Assembly (NCBI RefSeq): GCF_014042365.1
Contig: NZ_JACEZS010000030.1
Coordinates: 1-63,886 of the forward strand
DNA: 63,886 bases
Source: Rugamonas fusca
GTDB taxonomy: Bacteria; Pseudomonadota; Gammaproteobacteria; Burkholderiales; Burkholderiaceae_D
Direction: 5' to 3'
Made by a program: the position numbers and the translations under genes. The notes below the pieces were generated by a model, which ran no database searches, was not told the DNA's origin, and was given only the letters and a program-made list of their open reading frames with translations. Position 1 is the first letter of the stretch, and each line of letters starts with the position of its first letter. Of this stretch, positions 1 through 8,086 are shown in pieces.

Positions 1-119
1 ATGCTCCACGCTTCCTTCCCACAGTCAGTTACCCTTCCGCAGTTGCGCTTCACTTCGCTCACTGTGGTCAGCTCGCGGCGGGACTTGCACCCACAGGAGT
101 GCGCCCATGCTGGGCGCAC
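1..119 (-). mobile_element. Group II intron, 5' end (partial, runs off the window)
   Basis: Read on the minus strand, the sequence begins GTGCGCCCAGC, matching the GTGYG start of bacterial group II introns. It continues with a small hairpin (GTGCGCCC/GGGCGCAC) and a 5' domain-like stretch with CTGTGGGTGCAAGTCCC. The element would extend leftward beyond base 1. It starts one base after the T-tract of the degQ terminator, and insertion behind intrinsic terminators is the known habit of IIC-type introns. The matching 3' end of an intron in the same orientation lies at the right edge of the window. No reverse transcriptase is visible on this side. The class assignment is inferred from insertion site and start motif, not from a full fold. 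Confidence 0.72.
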
Positions 120-120
120 C

Positions 121-157
121 AAAAAAACGGGCCGCCCCATGATACAGGACGGCCCGT
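121..157 (-). terminator. Intrinsic terminator of degQ, used as intron target
   Basis: Minus-strand hairpin with arms at 147-157 and 127-136 (10 bp, one bulged A at 149, GC-rich), followed by seven T (complement of A at 121-127). It lies 29 bases past the degQ stop. The group II intron begins two bases after the T-tract. Confidence 0.85.
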
Positions 158-185
158 GTCGCGGACCAATAAAAGCTGGCCGCGC

Positions 186-1679
186 TTACTTGGCCGTGGG
201 CCGCAACGACACGAACTGGGTCACGTCACCGCGCCGCACCAGTACCACGGACGCCTTTTTCGGGTCCAGCTTGGCGACGGCCGCGTTGAACTGCTTGGCG
301 TCGCGGATGTCGATGTTATTGAGCTGCAAGATCACGTCGCCCTGGCGCAGGCCGGCGCGGGCCGCCACGCCTTCGGTCGCATCGACCACCACCCCGCCCT
401 CCACGTCCAGCTCGCGCTTTTGCAGTGGCGTCAGGTCGCTGACCTTGAAGCCCAGCGCGTTGGCGGACTCAGCCTTGGGTTTGGCGCTCTCGCCCTTGGC
501 CCTGGCCTTGGCCGTCTTGTCCGGCTCCAGTTCGGCGATGGTGACCTGCACGTCCTGCTGCGCGCCCTTGCGCCACAGCGTGACGGTGGCCTGGCTGCCC
601 AGCGCCGAGCCGCCCACCAGGCGCGGCAGGTCGGACGAACGGTTGATCACCGTGCCATTGAACTTGAGGATGATGTCACCGGCCCGGATGCCGGCCTTGT
701 CGGCCGGGCCACCCGGCTCCACCAGCGACACTTCCGCCCCCTGGGCCGACTTCAGGCCCAGCGACTCGGCCACTTCCTTGCTCAGTTCGCCAATCTGCAC
801 GCCGATGCGCCCGCGCGTCACCTTGCCCGTCTTTTTGATCTGGTCGGCCACGCGCATGGCTTCGTCGATGGGCACGGCGAACGAGATGCCGTTATAGCCG
901 CCCGACAGCGTGGCGATCTGCGAATTGATGCCGATCACCTCGCCGCGCATGTTGATCAGCGGACCGCCCGAGTTGCCGGGATTGACGGCCACGTCGCTCT
1001 GGATCAGGGCCAGGTAGTCGCCCGTGTCGCGCGCCTTGGCCGAAATGATGCCGGCCGTCACCGTGTTCTCCAGGTTGAACGGCGAACCGATGGCGATCAC
1101 CCACTCGCCCACGCGGATCTTGTTGGAGTCCCCCATGGTCAGCGTGGGCAGGCTCTTGCCGTCGATCTTCAGCAGCGCCACGTCGGTGCGGGCGTCCGCG
1201 CCCAGCACCTTGGCCTTGAATTCGCGCTTGTCCGTCAGCGTCACATACACCTCGTCGGCGCCGTCGACCACGTGGGCGTTGGTCATCACATAGCCGTCGG
1301 CCGAAATGATGAAGCCGGAACCGATGCCGCGCTGCACCTGCTCATCGGGCGCCTGGCGCCGTCCGCGCGGCGCCTTGCCGCCGGGGCTGGGCGTGGGGAT
1401 GGCGCCGCCAAAGAAGCGGCGCAGGAATTCCTGCATCTCCTCGTCGCCGGGCATGCCCTGCCCGCCCTGCATCTTGAGGCGCTCGGTGGTGCGGATGTTG
1501 ACGACGGCCGGCCCGGCCTTGTCGACCAGTTCCGTGAAATCGGGCAAGCCGGCCACGGCCGACGTGGCCGCCGCGTGGGCGGCCGGCGCCAGGCCCAGCA
1601 TGGCGGGGGCGAACAATACGCCCGCGCTGACCATCAGCGCGGAAAGAGTCTTACTACCAGTGGAGAGGTAATTTTTCAT
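186..1679 (-). CDS. degQ: DegQ/MucD-type periplasmic serine protease (Do family)
   Basis: Trypsin-like envelope protease/chaperone of 497 residues, the usual Do/HtrA length. A signal peptide with an AHA-A type cleavage site covers about residues 1-37. The catalytic triad is visible: His136 in TNAHVV, Asp166 in TDVALLKI and Ser237 in GNSGGPL. Two PDZ domains follow (about 290-380 and 405-490). It is the last gene of the rpoE/rseA-like/degQ unit, which fits a role in clearing misfolded envelope proteins under sigma-E control. A strong terminator follows it. The Gly/Pro/Arg-rich loop around residues 92-115 corresponds to the variable LA loop of this family. Confidence 0.95.
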   Translation of the reverse strand: MKNYLSTGSKTLSALMVSAGVLFAPAMLGLAPAAHAAATSAVAGLPDFTELVDKAGPAVVNIRTTERLKMQGGQGMPGDEEMQEFLRRFFGGAIPTPSPGGKAPRGRRQAPDEQVQRGIGSGFIISADGYVMTNAHVVDGADEVYVTLTDKREFKAKVLGADARTDVALLKIDGKSLPTLTMGDSNKIRVGEWVIAIGSPFNLENTVTAGIISAKARDTGDYLALIQSDVAVNPGNSGGPLINMRGEVIGINSQIATLSGGYNGISFAVPIDEAMRVADQIKKTGKVTRGRIGVQIGELSKEVAESLGLKSAQGAEVSLVEPGGPADKAGIRAGDIILKFNGTVINRSSDLPRLVGGSALGSQATVTLWRKGAQQDVQVTIAELEPDKTAKARAKGESAKPKAESANALGFKVSDLTPLQKRELDVEGGVVVDATEGVAARAGLRQGDVILQLNNIDIRDAKQFNAAVAKLDPKKASVVLVRRGDVTQFVSLRPTAK

Positions 1680-1837
1680 GGAAAGCAGTTGTCTTTGTCG
1701 AGTTCAGGGAACTTCGCCGCCGCGGGCGGCACGCACCTCGGCAGCATCACCGATGGTAAGCGAAAACGGGTGCTGCTGTATCGGCAAGATGTTACTAATC
1801 GCTACTTTTTCAAGAGATGGGGGACGTGGCCGGCGGC

Positions 1838-2167
1838 TCAGGACGCGGAAACGACCACGTCCGGCGACGCGCCCTCGCCGCCGGACGCGGCAGGTTCCGC
1901 AGCGGCCCCGGCGGCCAATGGCGCCGGCGCGCCCCCGGCCAGTGGCGGCTCGGCCGCCAGCCGGTGGCCGAGCCGGGCCGCGAACTCGTCGCTGAGCGCG
2001 CCGCTGGCATCGGCCCGCAGGGTGTCACCTATCATTTGGTAGGCCCGCCAGGCGGCGCGGCCATCCTCGCCGGCCAGCGCGGCCAGCGCCAGTTCCCGCT
2101 CGCCGTCGGGCAATTCCCCGTCGGCCAGTGCCGAGATGTTTTCACGCAATCGCTTGGAAGTATCCAT
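1838..2167 (-). CDS. Short RseA/MucA-like anti-sigma-E protein without membrane segment
   Basis: 109 residues. The first ~75 match the cytoplasmic N-terminal domain of RseA/MucA: RLRENISALADGELP, then RAAWRAYQMIGDTLR. This is the part that clamps RpoE. After it comes only an Ala/Pro/Gly-rich tail ending in SAS-stop. No hydrophobic segment or periplasmic domain follows in any frame before degQ, so this does not look like a simple frameshift. It lies between rpoE and degQ, where rseA normally sits; rseB is absent. Function as a soluble sigma-E inhibitor is inferred from position and the N-terminal domain. Confidence 0.75.
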   Translation of the reverse strand: MDTSKRLRENISALADGELPDGERELALAALAGEDGRAAWRAYQMIGDTLRADASGALSDEFAARLGHRLAAEPPLAGGAPAPLAAGAAAEPAASGGEGASPDVVVSAS

Positions 2168-2258
2168 TCCCTATCCTGCCATGTTGACACCAACCTGCCA
2201 CGCGGGGATGCTGCCAGGAACTGTAACTTGCAGTACCTGTCCCGCCATCATTGCCGCC

Positions 2259-2861
2259 TCACCAGCGCTTGTCAACCGGCATATCGAGCAAGGGCCGCAA
2301 CTTTTCCGCGATCACTTCGCGCGCGCGGAAGATGCGGCTGCGCACGGTGCCGATGGGACAAGCCATGATCTCGGAAATCTCCTCATAGCTCAGGCCCTCG
2401 ATCTCCCGCAAGGCGATGGCCGTGCGCAAATCCACAGGCAAGGTGTCCATGGCGGCATTGACGGTCTGGGCGATTTGCTTGCTGGCCAACACGGATTCAG
2501 GCGTGTTGATGTCGCGCAAATGCTCGCCATCATCGTAGCCCTCGGCGCGCTCGGCATTGGCCTCGGTGGTGGTGGGTGTGCGCCGGGCCTGCAGCGCCAG
2601 CGCGTTCTTGGCCGTGTTGATGCCGATCCGGTACAACCAGGTGTAAAACGCGGCGTCGCCACGGAACATGCGCAACGCGCGGTAAGCCTTGATAAACGTT
2701 TCCTGCACCACATCCTCCGCCTCCACCGGGTCATGCACGATGCGCGACAGCAGGCGCATCAAGCGGCGCTGATACTTCGCCACCAGCAAGTCGAATGCCT
2801 GTTTGTCGCCAGCCTGGACCCGTTCGACCAGCAGCTGATCGCACTCACGTTCTGTTGTCAC
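2259..2861 (-). CDS. rpoE: RNA polymerase sigma-E factor (ECF)
   Basis: 200-residue ECF sigma factor. Region 2 contains RLLSRIVHDPVEAEDVVQE and region 4 contains REIEGLSYEEISEIM followed by GTVRSRIFRARE, the HTH that reads the -35 element. I chose the GTG at 2861 (GTG-ACA-ACA-GAA) because the protein then begins (M)TTERECDQLLVERVQ, as in the family; the open frame upstream is not conserved-looking. It directs transcription of the envelope-stress regulon and is first in the unit with the rseA-like gene and degQ. A GAACTT-16-TCTAT promoter lies 42-70 bases upstream, so it probably activates itself. Confidence 0.95.
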   Translation of the reverse strand: MTTERECDQLLVERVQAGDKQAFDLLVAKYQRRLMRLLSRIVHDPVEAEDVVQETFIKAYRALRMFRGDAAFYTWLYRIGINTAKNALALQARRTPTTTEANAERAEGYDDGEHLRDINTPESVLASKQIAQTVNAAMDTLPVDLRTAIALREIEGLSYEEISEIMACPIGTVRSRIFRAREVIAEKLRPLLDMPVDKRW

Positions 2862-2903
2862 GCCCGTTATCCTCGGTGACCTGCAGCGTGGGCGTATATA
2901 GCA

Positions 2904-2930
2904 ATAGAGTTTGCCGGCTGCAAGAAGTTC
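2904..2930 (-). promoter_or_regulatory. Candidate sigma-E promoter of rpoE
   Basis: Minus strand GAACTT (2925-2930), 16-base spacer, TCTAT (2904-2908). This matches the sigma-E consensus GAACTT-N16-TCTRA except in the last -10 bases. It is placed to drive rpoE-rseA-degQ, implying autoregulation. Confidence 0.6.
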
Positions 2931-2949
2931 ACGGTTTGCGTCATTTTTT

Positions 2950-3444
2950 TCATGTCCCGTCCGCCATGCCGCTGCCACGGGCGGCCACGGCGCGACAAGC
3001 CAGCGCCAGCGGACGGAACGCGGCCCGCCCCACGCAACCCGGCGCCACCAGCACTTCCCGCACGGGCTCGCCCGCCCGCCCCAGGCGCAGGCACAACAGC
3101 GCTGGCCACAGGGTCGAGCCCGCGAGCAGGGCCAGCGGCGCGGGCGCCTGCGCAAGCAGGGCCGGCGCCATCGCGCCCGCCCCTGTCTGCTGGTATACCG
3201 TCAGCCGTATCTGGCCAACCGGGGATATATCAATCCGGCGCGGCTTAGGATTGCCGCCGCGCCAGGGCAAGCCTGCCGCGCCGGCCACCACGCACGCGAC
3301 CGCCCAGGCCCGCCCCGGACAGGACAAGGCCGACAGCATCACGCCGGCGCAAACGAGCACGCGCAACAAGCGGACAACAGACGAGGGCCGCACGACGGCC
3401 GACACCGCAATCGACATGGCAACCGACGTGCGAGCACGCCGCAT
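2950..3444 (-). CDS. YgfX-like small membrane protein
   Basis: 164 residues (an alternative start at 3417 would give 155). Hydrophobic segments at about residues 24-42 and 44-60 are followed by a soluble part with SPVGQIRLTVYQQ, then LAGSTLWPALLCLRL. That layout (two N-terminal helices, then a short domain with an S.W/S.hWP..hhLRL core) resembles the YgfX/CptA family, which in Enterobacteria partners SdhE. No sdhE is adjacent here. It sits between fabF and rpoE in the same direction. No clear Shine-Dalgarno sequence decides the start. Family call is from pattern only. Confidence 0.55.
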   Translation of the reverse strand: MRRARTSVAMSIAVSAVVRPSSVVRLLRVLVCAGVMLSALSCPGRAWAVACVVAGAAGLPWRGGNPKPRRIDISPVGQIRLTVYQQTGAGAMAPALLAQAPAPLALLAGSTLWPALLCLRLGRAGEPVREVLVAPGCVGRAAFRPLALACRAVAARGSGMADGT

Positions 3445-3508
3445 GAAGGCAATACGCTACTGATTCAAAGGGAATAAAACAGACGCGCCGGCAAGGCCGG
3501 GCAATTCA

Positions 3509-3530
3509 GGCGCCGGCGAATGCCGGCGCC
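3509..3530. other. Perfect GC hairpin between fabF and the YgfX-like gene
   Basis: GGCGCCGGC (3509-3517), loop GAAT, GCCGGCGCC (3522-3530): a perfect 9-bp stem with short flanking ATTC/GAAT complementarity. It lies just past the fabF stop and has no T-tract, so it may stabilise mRNA or attenuate rather than act as a classical terminator. Confidence 0.5.
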
Positions 3531-3574
3531 GAATCAGCGCCTACCCTGATTGGACAGGGCGGGCGCTGAAAGGT

Positions 3575-4822
3575 TCACACTTTTCCGAACACGAGACTGC
3601 CGTTGGTGCCGCCGAAGCCGAACGAGTTCTTCACTGCATACTCGATCTTCATCGGACGGGCCGTATTGGCACAGAAGTCCAGGTCGCAAGCGGGGTCCTG
3701 GTTGAAGATGTTGATGGTCGGAGGCGACACCTGGTGGTGCACTGCCAGGACCGTAAACACTGCTTCCAGGCCGCCGGCGCCGCCCAGCAGGTGACCGGTC
3801 ATCGACTTGGTCGAATTGATCACCATGTTCTTGGCGTGCGCGCCGAAGGTGCGCTTGATGCCCTGCACTTCCGCCACGTCGCCCAGCGGGGTGGACGTGC
3901 CGTGCGCGTTCAGGTAGTTGACCTGGTCCGGATTGACGCCTGCATGACGCAGGGCGTTGACCACGGACTTGCTGCCACCGCTGCCATCTTCCAATGGCGA
4001 GGTCATGTGATAAGCATCGGCGCTCATCCCAAAGCCCAGCAGTTCAGCGTAGATCTTGGCGCCGCGCGCCTTGGCGTGCTCATACTCCTCCAGCACCATG
4101 ACGCCCGCGCCCTCGCCCAGCACGAAGCCGTCGCGGTCGCGGTCCCACGGCCGCGAAGCGGTCGCCGGATCGTCATTGCGGGTGGACAAGGCACGGGCCG
4201 AGGCGAAACCGCCCAGGCCCAGCGGCGACACGGTCGCTTCCGCGCCGCCGGCCACCATCACGTCGGCGTCGCCATACTCGATCAGGCGAGCGGCCGCGCC
4301 GATGCTGTGCAGGCCAGTGGTGCAGGCCGTGACGATCGACAGGTTAGGACCACGCATGCCGTACTTGATCGACAGGTTACCCGAGATCATGTTGATGATC
4401 GACGCGGGCACGAAGAACGGGGAGATACGGCGTGGACCACGCTTGTCGTAATCTTCCTTGGTTTCTTCGATCAGCGGCAGGCCGCCGATACCGGAACCGA
4501 TGATCACGCCGATGCGATCGGCATTTTCCTCGGTGACGACCACACCGGAGTCCTGGACCGCCTGGATGCCGGCGGCCATGCCGTAATGGATGAAGGTATC
4601 CATGTGGCGCGCTTCTTTGGCGGGGATGTAATCCTCGATGTTGAAGCCTTTGACTTCGCCGGCGAAGTGGGTGCTAAAGGGTTGCGCGTCAAACTTGGTG
4701 ATGTTGGCGATACCCGATTTCCCCTCGGTGATTGCGCTCCACGCTTCGGCAATGTTATTGCCGACGGGCGTCACGCAGCCAAGGCCGGTGATCACAACAC
4801 GACGGTTTTTAGAACGGCTCAA
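3575..4822 (-). CDS. fabF: 3-oxoacyl-ACP synthase II
   Basis: 415-residue condensing enzyme that elongates acyl-ACP with malonyl-ACP. Active-site Cys167 lies in TACTTG, His307 in NAHGTSTPLGD, Lys339 in NSTKSMTGH and His344 in the same motif. The start is TTG at 4822, preceded by AGGAG at a 6-base spacing, and the protein then begins MSRSKNRRVVITG as expected. It follows acpP by 29 bases in the leftward fab cluster and is its last fatty-acid gene. Confidence 0.97.
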   Translation of the reverse strand: MSRSKNRRVVITGLGCVTPVGNNIAEAWSAITEGKSGIANITKFDAQPFSTHFAGEVKGFNIEDYIPAKEARHMDTFIHYGMAAGIQAVQDSGVVVTEENADRIGVIIGSGIGGLPLIEETKEDYDKRGPRRISPFFVPASIINMISGNLSIKYGMRGPNLSIVTACTTGLHSIGAAARLIEYGDADVMVAGGAEATVSPLGLGGFASARALSTRNDDPATASRPWDRDRDGFVLGEGAGVMVLEEYEHAKARGAKIYAELLGFGMSADAYHMTSPLEDGSGGSKSVVNALRHAGVNPDQVNYLNAHGTSTPLGDVAEVQGIKRTFGAHAKNMVINSTKSMTGHLLGGAGGLEAVFTVLAVHHQVSPPTINIFNQDPACDLDFCANTARPMKIEYAVKNSFGFGGTNGSLVFGKV

Positions 4823-4851
4823 GCGATTCTCCTGGAGTCGATCGGACAGGC

Positions 4852-5091
4852 TTAGGCCTTGACGTGGGCAGTAGCGTAGTCGATCGCTTGCTGCACGGTG
4901 GTGATCTTCTCGGCTTGCTCGTCAGGGATTTCCATTTCGAATTCGTCTTCCAGGGCCATCACCAGTTCCACGGTGTCCAGGGAGTCGGCGCCGAGGTCGT
5001 CGACGAACGAGGATTCCGTCTTGATGTCTGCTTCAGCGACGCCCAGTTGCTCAGCGACGATTTTCTTAACGCGTTGTTCGATATCCGACAT
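4852..5091 (-). CDS. acpP: Acyl carrier protein
   Basis: 79-residue acidic four-helix carrier. The phosphopantetheine attachment serine is Ser37 in GADSLDTVELVMALE. It carries growing acyl chains between FabD, FabH, FabG and FabF, all encoded beside it. An extended -10 promoter candidate upstream suggests extra transcription relative to its neighbours, as expected for a very abundant protein. Confidence 0.98.
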   Translation of the reverse strand: MSDIEQRVKKIVAEQLGVAEADIKTESSFVDDLGADSLDTVELVMALEDEFEMEIPDEQAEKITTVQQAIDYATAHVKA

Positions 5092-5127
5092 GTTATGGCT
5101 CCATTATGTTTGTTACGGAAAGCGCGC

Positions 5128-5136
5128 ATTTTATCA
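5128..5136 (-). promoter_or_regulatory. Extended -10 element ahead of acpP
   Basis: Minus strand TGATAAAAT, i.e. TG-n-TAAAAT, lying 37-45 bases upstream of the acpP start in an AT-rich 144-base spacer. No convincing -35 box is present, as is common for extended -10 promoters. Confidence 0.4.
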
Positions 5137-5235
5137 GGTTTGCGCACTGAAAAACTAATTTCGGCGTCTGCTGCTATTTCTACCGAAATCACTGCTAAAT
5201 GATGCGAACGGGCGGTTTAATGCCGCCTGCCCGCC

Positions 5236-5982
5236 TCAATTCATGTACATACCACCGTTCACGTGCAGGGTCGTGCCGGTGATATAGGCCGCTTGCGGCG
5301 AGGCCAGGAAGGCCACGGCGGCGGCGATGTCTTCGGGCTTGCCCAGGCGGGCCAGCGGGATCTGGGTCAACAGGGCGGCGTGCTGCTCCTCGCCCAGCGC
5401 CTTGGTCATATCGGTGTCGATGAAACCGGGCGCCACGCTGTTGACGGTGATGTTGCGGCTGCCGATCTCGCGCGCCAGCGCGCGGCTCATGCCTTCCACG
5501 CCGGCCTTGGCGGCAGCATAGTTCATCTGGCCCGGATTACCGGCCGACGCCACCACGGACGTGATGTTGATGATGCGGCCGGTCTTGGCCTTCATCATGC
5601 CGCGCAGCACGGCGCGCGACAGACGGCCCACGGCCGTCAGGTTGGTGGCGATAACGTTATCCCACTCCTCGTCCTTCATGCGCATGGCCAGCTGGTCTTG
5701 CGTGATGCCGGCGTTGTTGACCAGAATGCCGACGGCGCCCCAGGTCTTGCCGATCTCGTCGATAACGGCCGCGCAGCGTTCAGCGTCGGTCACGTTGAGC
5801 ACCATGCCCTGCCCCGCTTGCGCGCCGATCTCGGCCAGGTAGGCGCTGATGGCTTGCGCACCGGCTTCCGACGTGGCGGTGCCGATCACGCGCGCGCCCT
5901 GGCGCGCCAGTTCCTGTGCGATGGCCTTGCCAATGCCGCGCGATGCGCCCGTCACCAGGGCGATGTGATTTGCTAAATTCAT
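5236..5982 (-). CDS. fabG: 3-oxoacyl-ACP reductase
   Basis: 248-residue short-chain dehydrogenase that reduces beta-ketoacyl-ACP with NADPH. It has the nucleotide motif TGASRGIG at 11-18, the NNAG motif at 89-92 and the catalytic Ser142, Tyr155 and Lys159 (NYAAAKAG). It ends with the family's typical GGMYMN. It lies between fabD (46 bases upstream) and acpP. After its stop the minus strand can form a GGCGG/CCGCC hairpin that may partly separate fabG from acpP transcription. Confidence 0.96.
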   Translation of the reverse strand: MNLANHIALVTGASRGIGKAIAQELARQGARVIGTATSEAGAQAISAYLAEIGAQAGQGMVLNVTDAERCAAVIDEIGKTWGAVGILVNNAGITQDQLAMRMKDEEWDNVIATNLTAVGRLSRAVLRGMMKAKTGRIINITSVVASAGNPGQMNYAAAKAGVEGMSRALAREIGSRNITVNSVAPGFIDTDMTKALGEEQHAALLTQIPLARLGKPEDIAAAVAFLASPQAAYITGTTLHVNGGMYMN

Positions 5983-6028
5983 GCTTATCCTTTGGTAAAT
6001 GTCGATACTGCCCCCAGCGGGGCCGCGC

Positions 6029-6970
6029 TTACTTGAGCAGCGTCAAAACCCGTTCCAGCGAAGCCTGGTCGACGATGGCGTCACCCACCAGGCGCGCATC
6101 GATGCGCTTGGTCAGGCCCATCAGCACCTTGCCGGGACCGCATTCGATCACTTGCGTGATGCCGTCGTTGGCCACCTTCTGCATGGTTTCCACCCAGCGC
6201 ACGGGGCTGGCCGCCTGGCGCACCAGCGCATCCTTGATGGCAACCGGGTCGTTGACGACGGCTACGTCGACGTTGTTGATCAGCGGGATCTGCGGCGCAG
6301 CGAAGGCCAGGCCGGCCATGTATTCGCGCAGGCGGTCCGAAGCGGGTTTCAGCAGCGACGAGTGGAACGGCGCCGACACGGGCAGCTTCATGGCGCGCTT
6401 GGCGCCCTTGGCCTTGGCCAGTTCGCAGGCGCGCTCGACGGCGGCCGTGTGGCCGGCGATCACCACTTGGGCCGGCGCGTTGAAGTTGACGGGCTCGACC
6501 ACCGAAGCCGGATCGGCCGCGGCCGCTTCGGCGCAGGCGGCGCGCACGTCGTCGTCGGACAGGCCCAGCACCACGGCCATGGTGCCCTGCCCCACGGGCA
6601 CGGCTTCCTGCATGGCTTGGGCGCGGAAACGCACCAGCGGCACGGCATCCTTGAACGCGATCACGCCGGCGGCCACCAGGGCCGAGTATTCACCGAGGCT
6701 GTGGCCAGCCACCACCGTCGGCGCCGGGCCGCCGGCCGCCAGCCAGGCGCGGTACACGGCCACGGCGGCCGTCAGCATCACGGGCTGGGTATTGGTGGTC
6801 AGGTCCAGTTCCTCTTTCGGGCCTTCCGCGATCAGCTTGCCCAGGTCGAATTGCAGCGCGTCGGACGCTTCGGCCACCGTCTGGGCCACGATGGGATTGC
6901 CGGCGAAACCGTCCAGCATCGCAATCGCTTGCGAACCCTGGCCTGGGAATACAAATGCAAATTGAGTCAT
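6029..6970 (-). CDS. fabD: Malonyl-CoA:ACP transacylase
   Basis: 313 residues; loads malonyl groups from CoA onto AcpP. The FVFPGQGSQ N-terminus, nucleophile Ser91 in GHSLGEYSALVAAG and the later VSAPFHSSLL His motif are all present. It is preceded by a 113-base spacer containing an AT-rich dyad (7051-7068), which could hold an internal promoter or operator. Confidence 0.96.
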   Translation of the reverse strand: MTQFAFVFPGQGSQAIAMLDGFAGNPIVAQTVAEASDALQFDLGKLIAEGPKEELDLTTNTQPVMLTAAVAVYRAWLAAGGPAPTVVAGHSLGEYSALVAAGVIAFKDAVPLVRFRAQAMQEAVPVGQGTMAVVLGLSDDDVRAACAEAAAADPASVVEPVNFNAPAQVVIAGHTAAVERACELAKAKGAKRAMKLPVSAPFHSSLLKPASDRLREYMAGLAFAAPQIPLINNVDVAVVNDPVAIKDALVRQAASPVRWVETMQKVANDGITQVIECGPGKVLMGLTKRIDARLVGDAIVDQASLERVLTLLK

Positions 6971-7050
6971 ACGTTATCCGTTTGTTAAGTGGGGCACAAC
7001 CCCGGAACCTTACACCGGGCCGCCGTCCGGCGTGGCGGCCTCATGCGCGC

Positions 7051-7068
7051 TTAGAATTCTAATTCTAA
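7051..7068. promoter_or_regulatory. AT-rich inverted repeat between fabH and fabD
   Basis: TTAGAAT (7051-7057), 4-base spacer, ATTCTAA (7062-7068). The inner TTAGAATTCTAA (7051-7062) is itself a perfect palindrome. It is unusually AT-rich for this genome and sits 81-98 bases ahead of fabD, so it may be an operator. Confidence 0.4.
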
Positions 7069-7083
7069 ATTGCGACCAAAAAA

Positions 7084-8070
7084 TTACATTCTCGCTAGCA
7101 CCGCACCCCAGGTGAAACCACCGCCCACGCCTTCCATCATCACGTTCTGGCCCGGCTGGATGCGGCCGTCGCGCATGGCGATGTCGAGTGCCAGCGGGAT
7201 CGAGGCGGCCGAGGTGTTGCCGTGCTGGTCCACCGTCACCACCATTTTTTCCGGCGGCATGCCCAGCTTCTTGGCCGTGCTGTTCATGATGCGGATGTTG
7301 GCCTGGTGCGGGATCAGCCAGTCGAGCTGGTCGGACGTCATGCCGGCCTTGTCCAGCGCCTCGTGCGCCACCTTCTCCAGCACGGAGACGGCCAGCTTGA
7401 ATACGGCCGGGCCATCCATGTACAGGAAGCCGCTGCCGGCGATGGCGCCGCCGTCCATGCTGCCGGGAATGCTGAGCACGTCCGCATGGCGGCCGTCCGC
7501 GTGCAACTGGGTGGCCAGGATGCCAGGCGTGTCCGACGCCGTCATCACGATGGCGCCGGCGCCGTCGCCGAACAGCACGCAGGTGCCGCGGTCATCGAAA
7601 TTGAGGATGCGCGAGAACACTTCGGCGCCAATCACCAGCACGTTCTTGTGGGCGCCCGACTTGATGAAGCTGTCGGCCACGGACACGGCGTACACGAAGC
7701 CGCTGCACACGGCCTGCACGTCCACGGCCGCGCCGTTGTTGGTGATGCCCAGCTTGCGCTGCACGATGCAGGCCGTGCTGGGGAAGCTGCCGAAGAAGTC
7801 CGGCGTCGAGCTGGCCACGATGATCAGGTCGATATCGTTGGGCTGCATGCCAGCCATGTCGAGCGCGTTCCTGGCGGCGTGCACGGCCAGGTCCGAGGAT
7901 TTCTGCTCGGGCTCGGCGTAATGGCGGGCCGAAATGCCGCTGCGGGTGACGATCCATTCGTCCGAGGTTTCGATGCCCTTGGCGGCCAACTGGTCCGCCA
8001 GGTCCTGGTTGGTGACCCGCTTGGGTGGCAGATAGCTGCCGGTGCCGATAATTTTGCTATACAAAGTCAT
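7084..8070 (-). CDS. fabH: 3-oxoacyl-ACP synthase III
   Basis: 328-residue initiating condensing enzyme (acetyl-CoA plus malonyl-ACP). The Cys101 nucleophile is in STACIVQRK, followed later by HQANIRI (His) and HGNTSAASI (Asn), the FabH-type Cys-His-Asn triad. It is separated by only 16 bases from plsX upstream, in the standard plsX-fabH order. Confidence 0.96.
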   Translation of the reverse strand: MTLYSKIIGTGSYLPPKRVTNQDLADQLAAKGIETSDEWIVTRSGISARHYAEPEQKSSDLAVHAARNALDMAGMQPNDIDLIIVASSTPDFFGSFPSTACIVQRKLGITNNGAAVDVQAVCSGFVYAVSVADSFIKSGAHKNVLVIGAEVFSRILNFDDRGTCVLFGDGAGAIVMTASDTPGILATQLHADGRHADVLSIPGSMDGGAIAGSGFLYMDGPAVFKLAVSVLEKVAHEALDKAGMTSDQLDWLIPHQANIRIMNSTAKKLGMPPEKMVVTVDQHGNTSAASIPLALDIAMRDGRIQPGQNVMMEGVGGGFTWGAVLARM

Positions 8071-8086
8071 ACCGCTATACCGTCCA

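Noticed and set aside
1680..1837. Missing C-terminal part of rseA after a frameshift
   Set aside because: None of the three minus-strand frames here encodes a hydrophobic segment or RseA-like periplasmic domain.
3509..3530. fabF terminator
   Set aside because: Perfect stem but no T-tract on the minus strand; recorded as a hairpin only.
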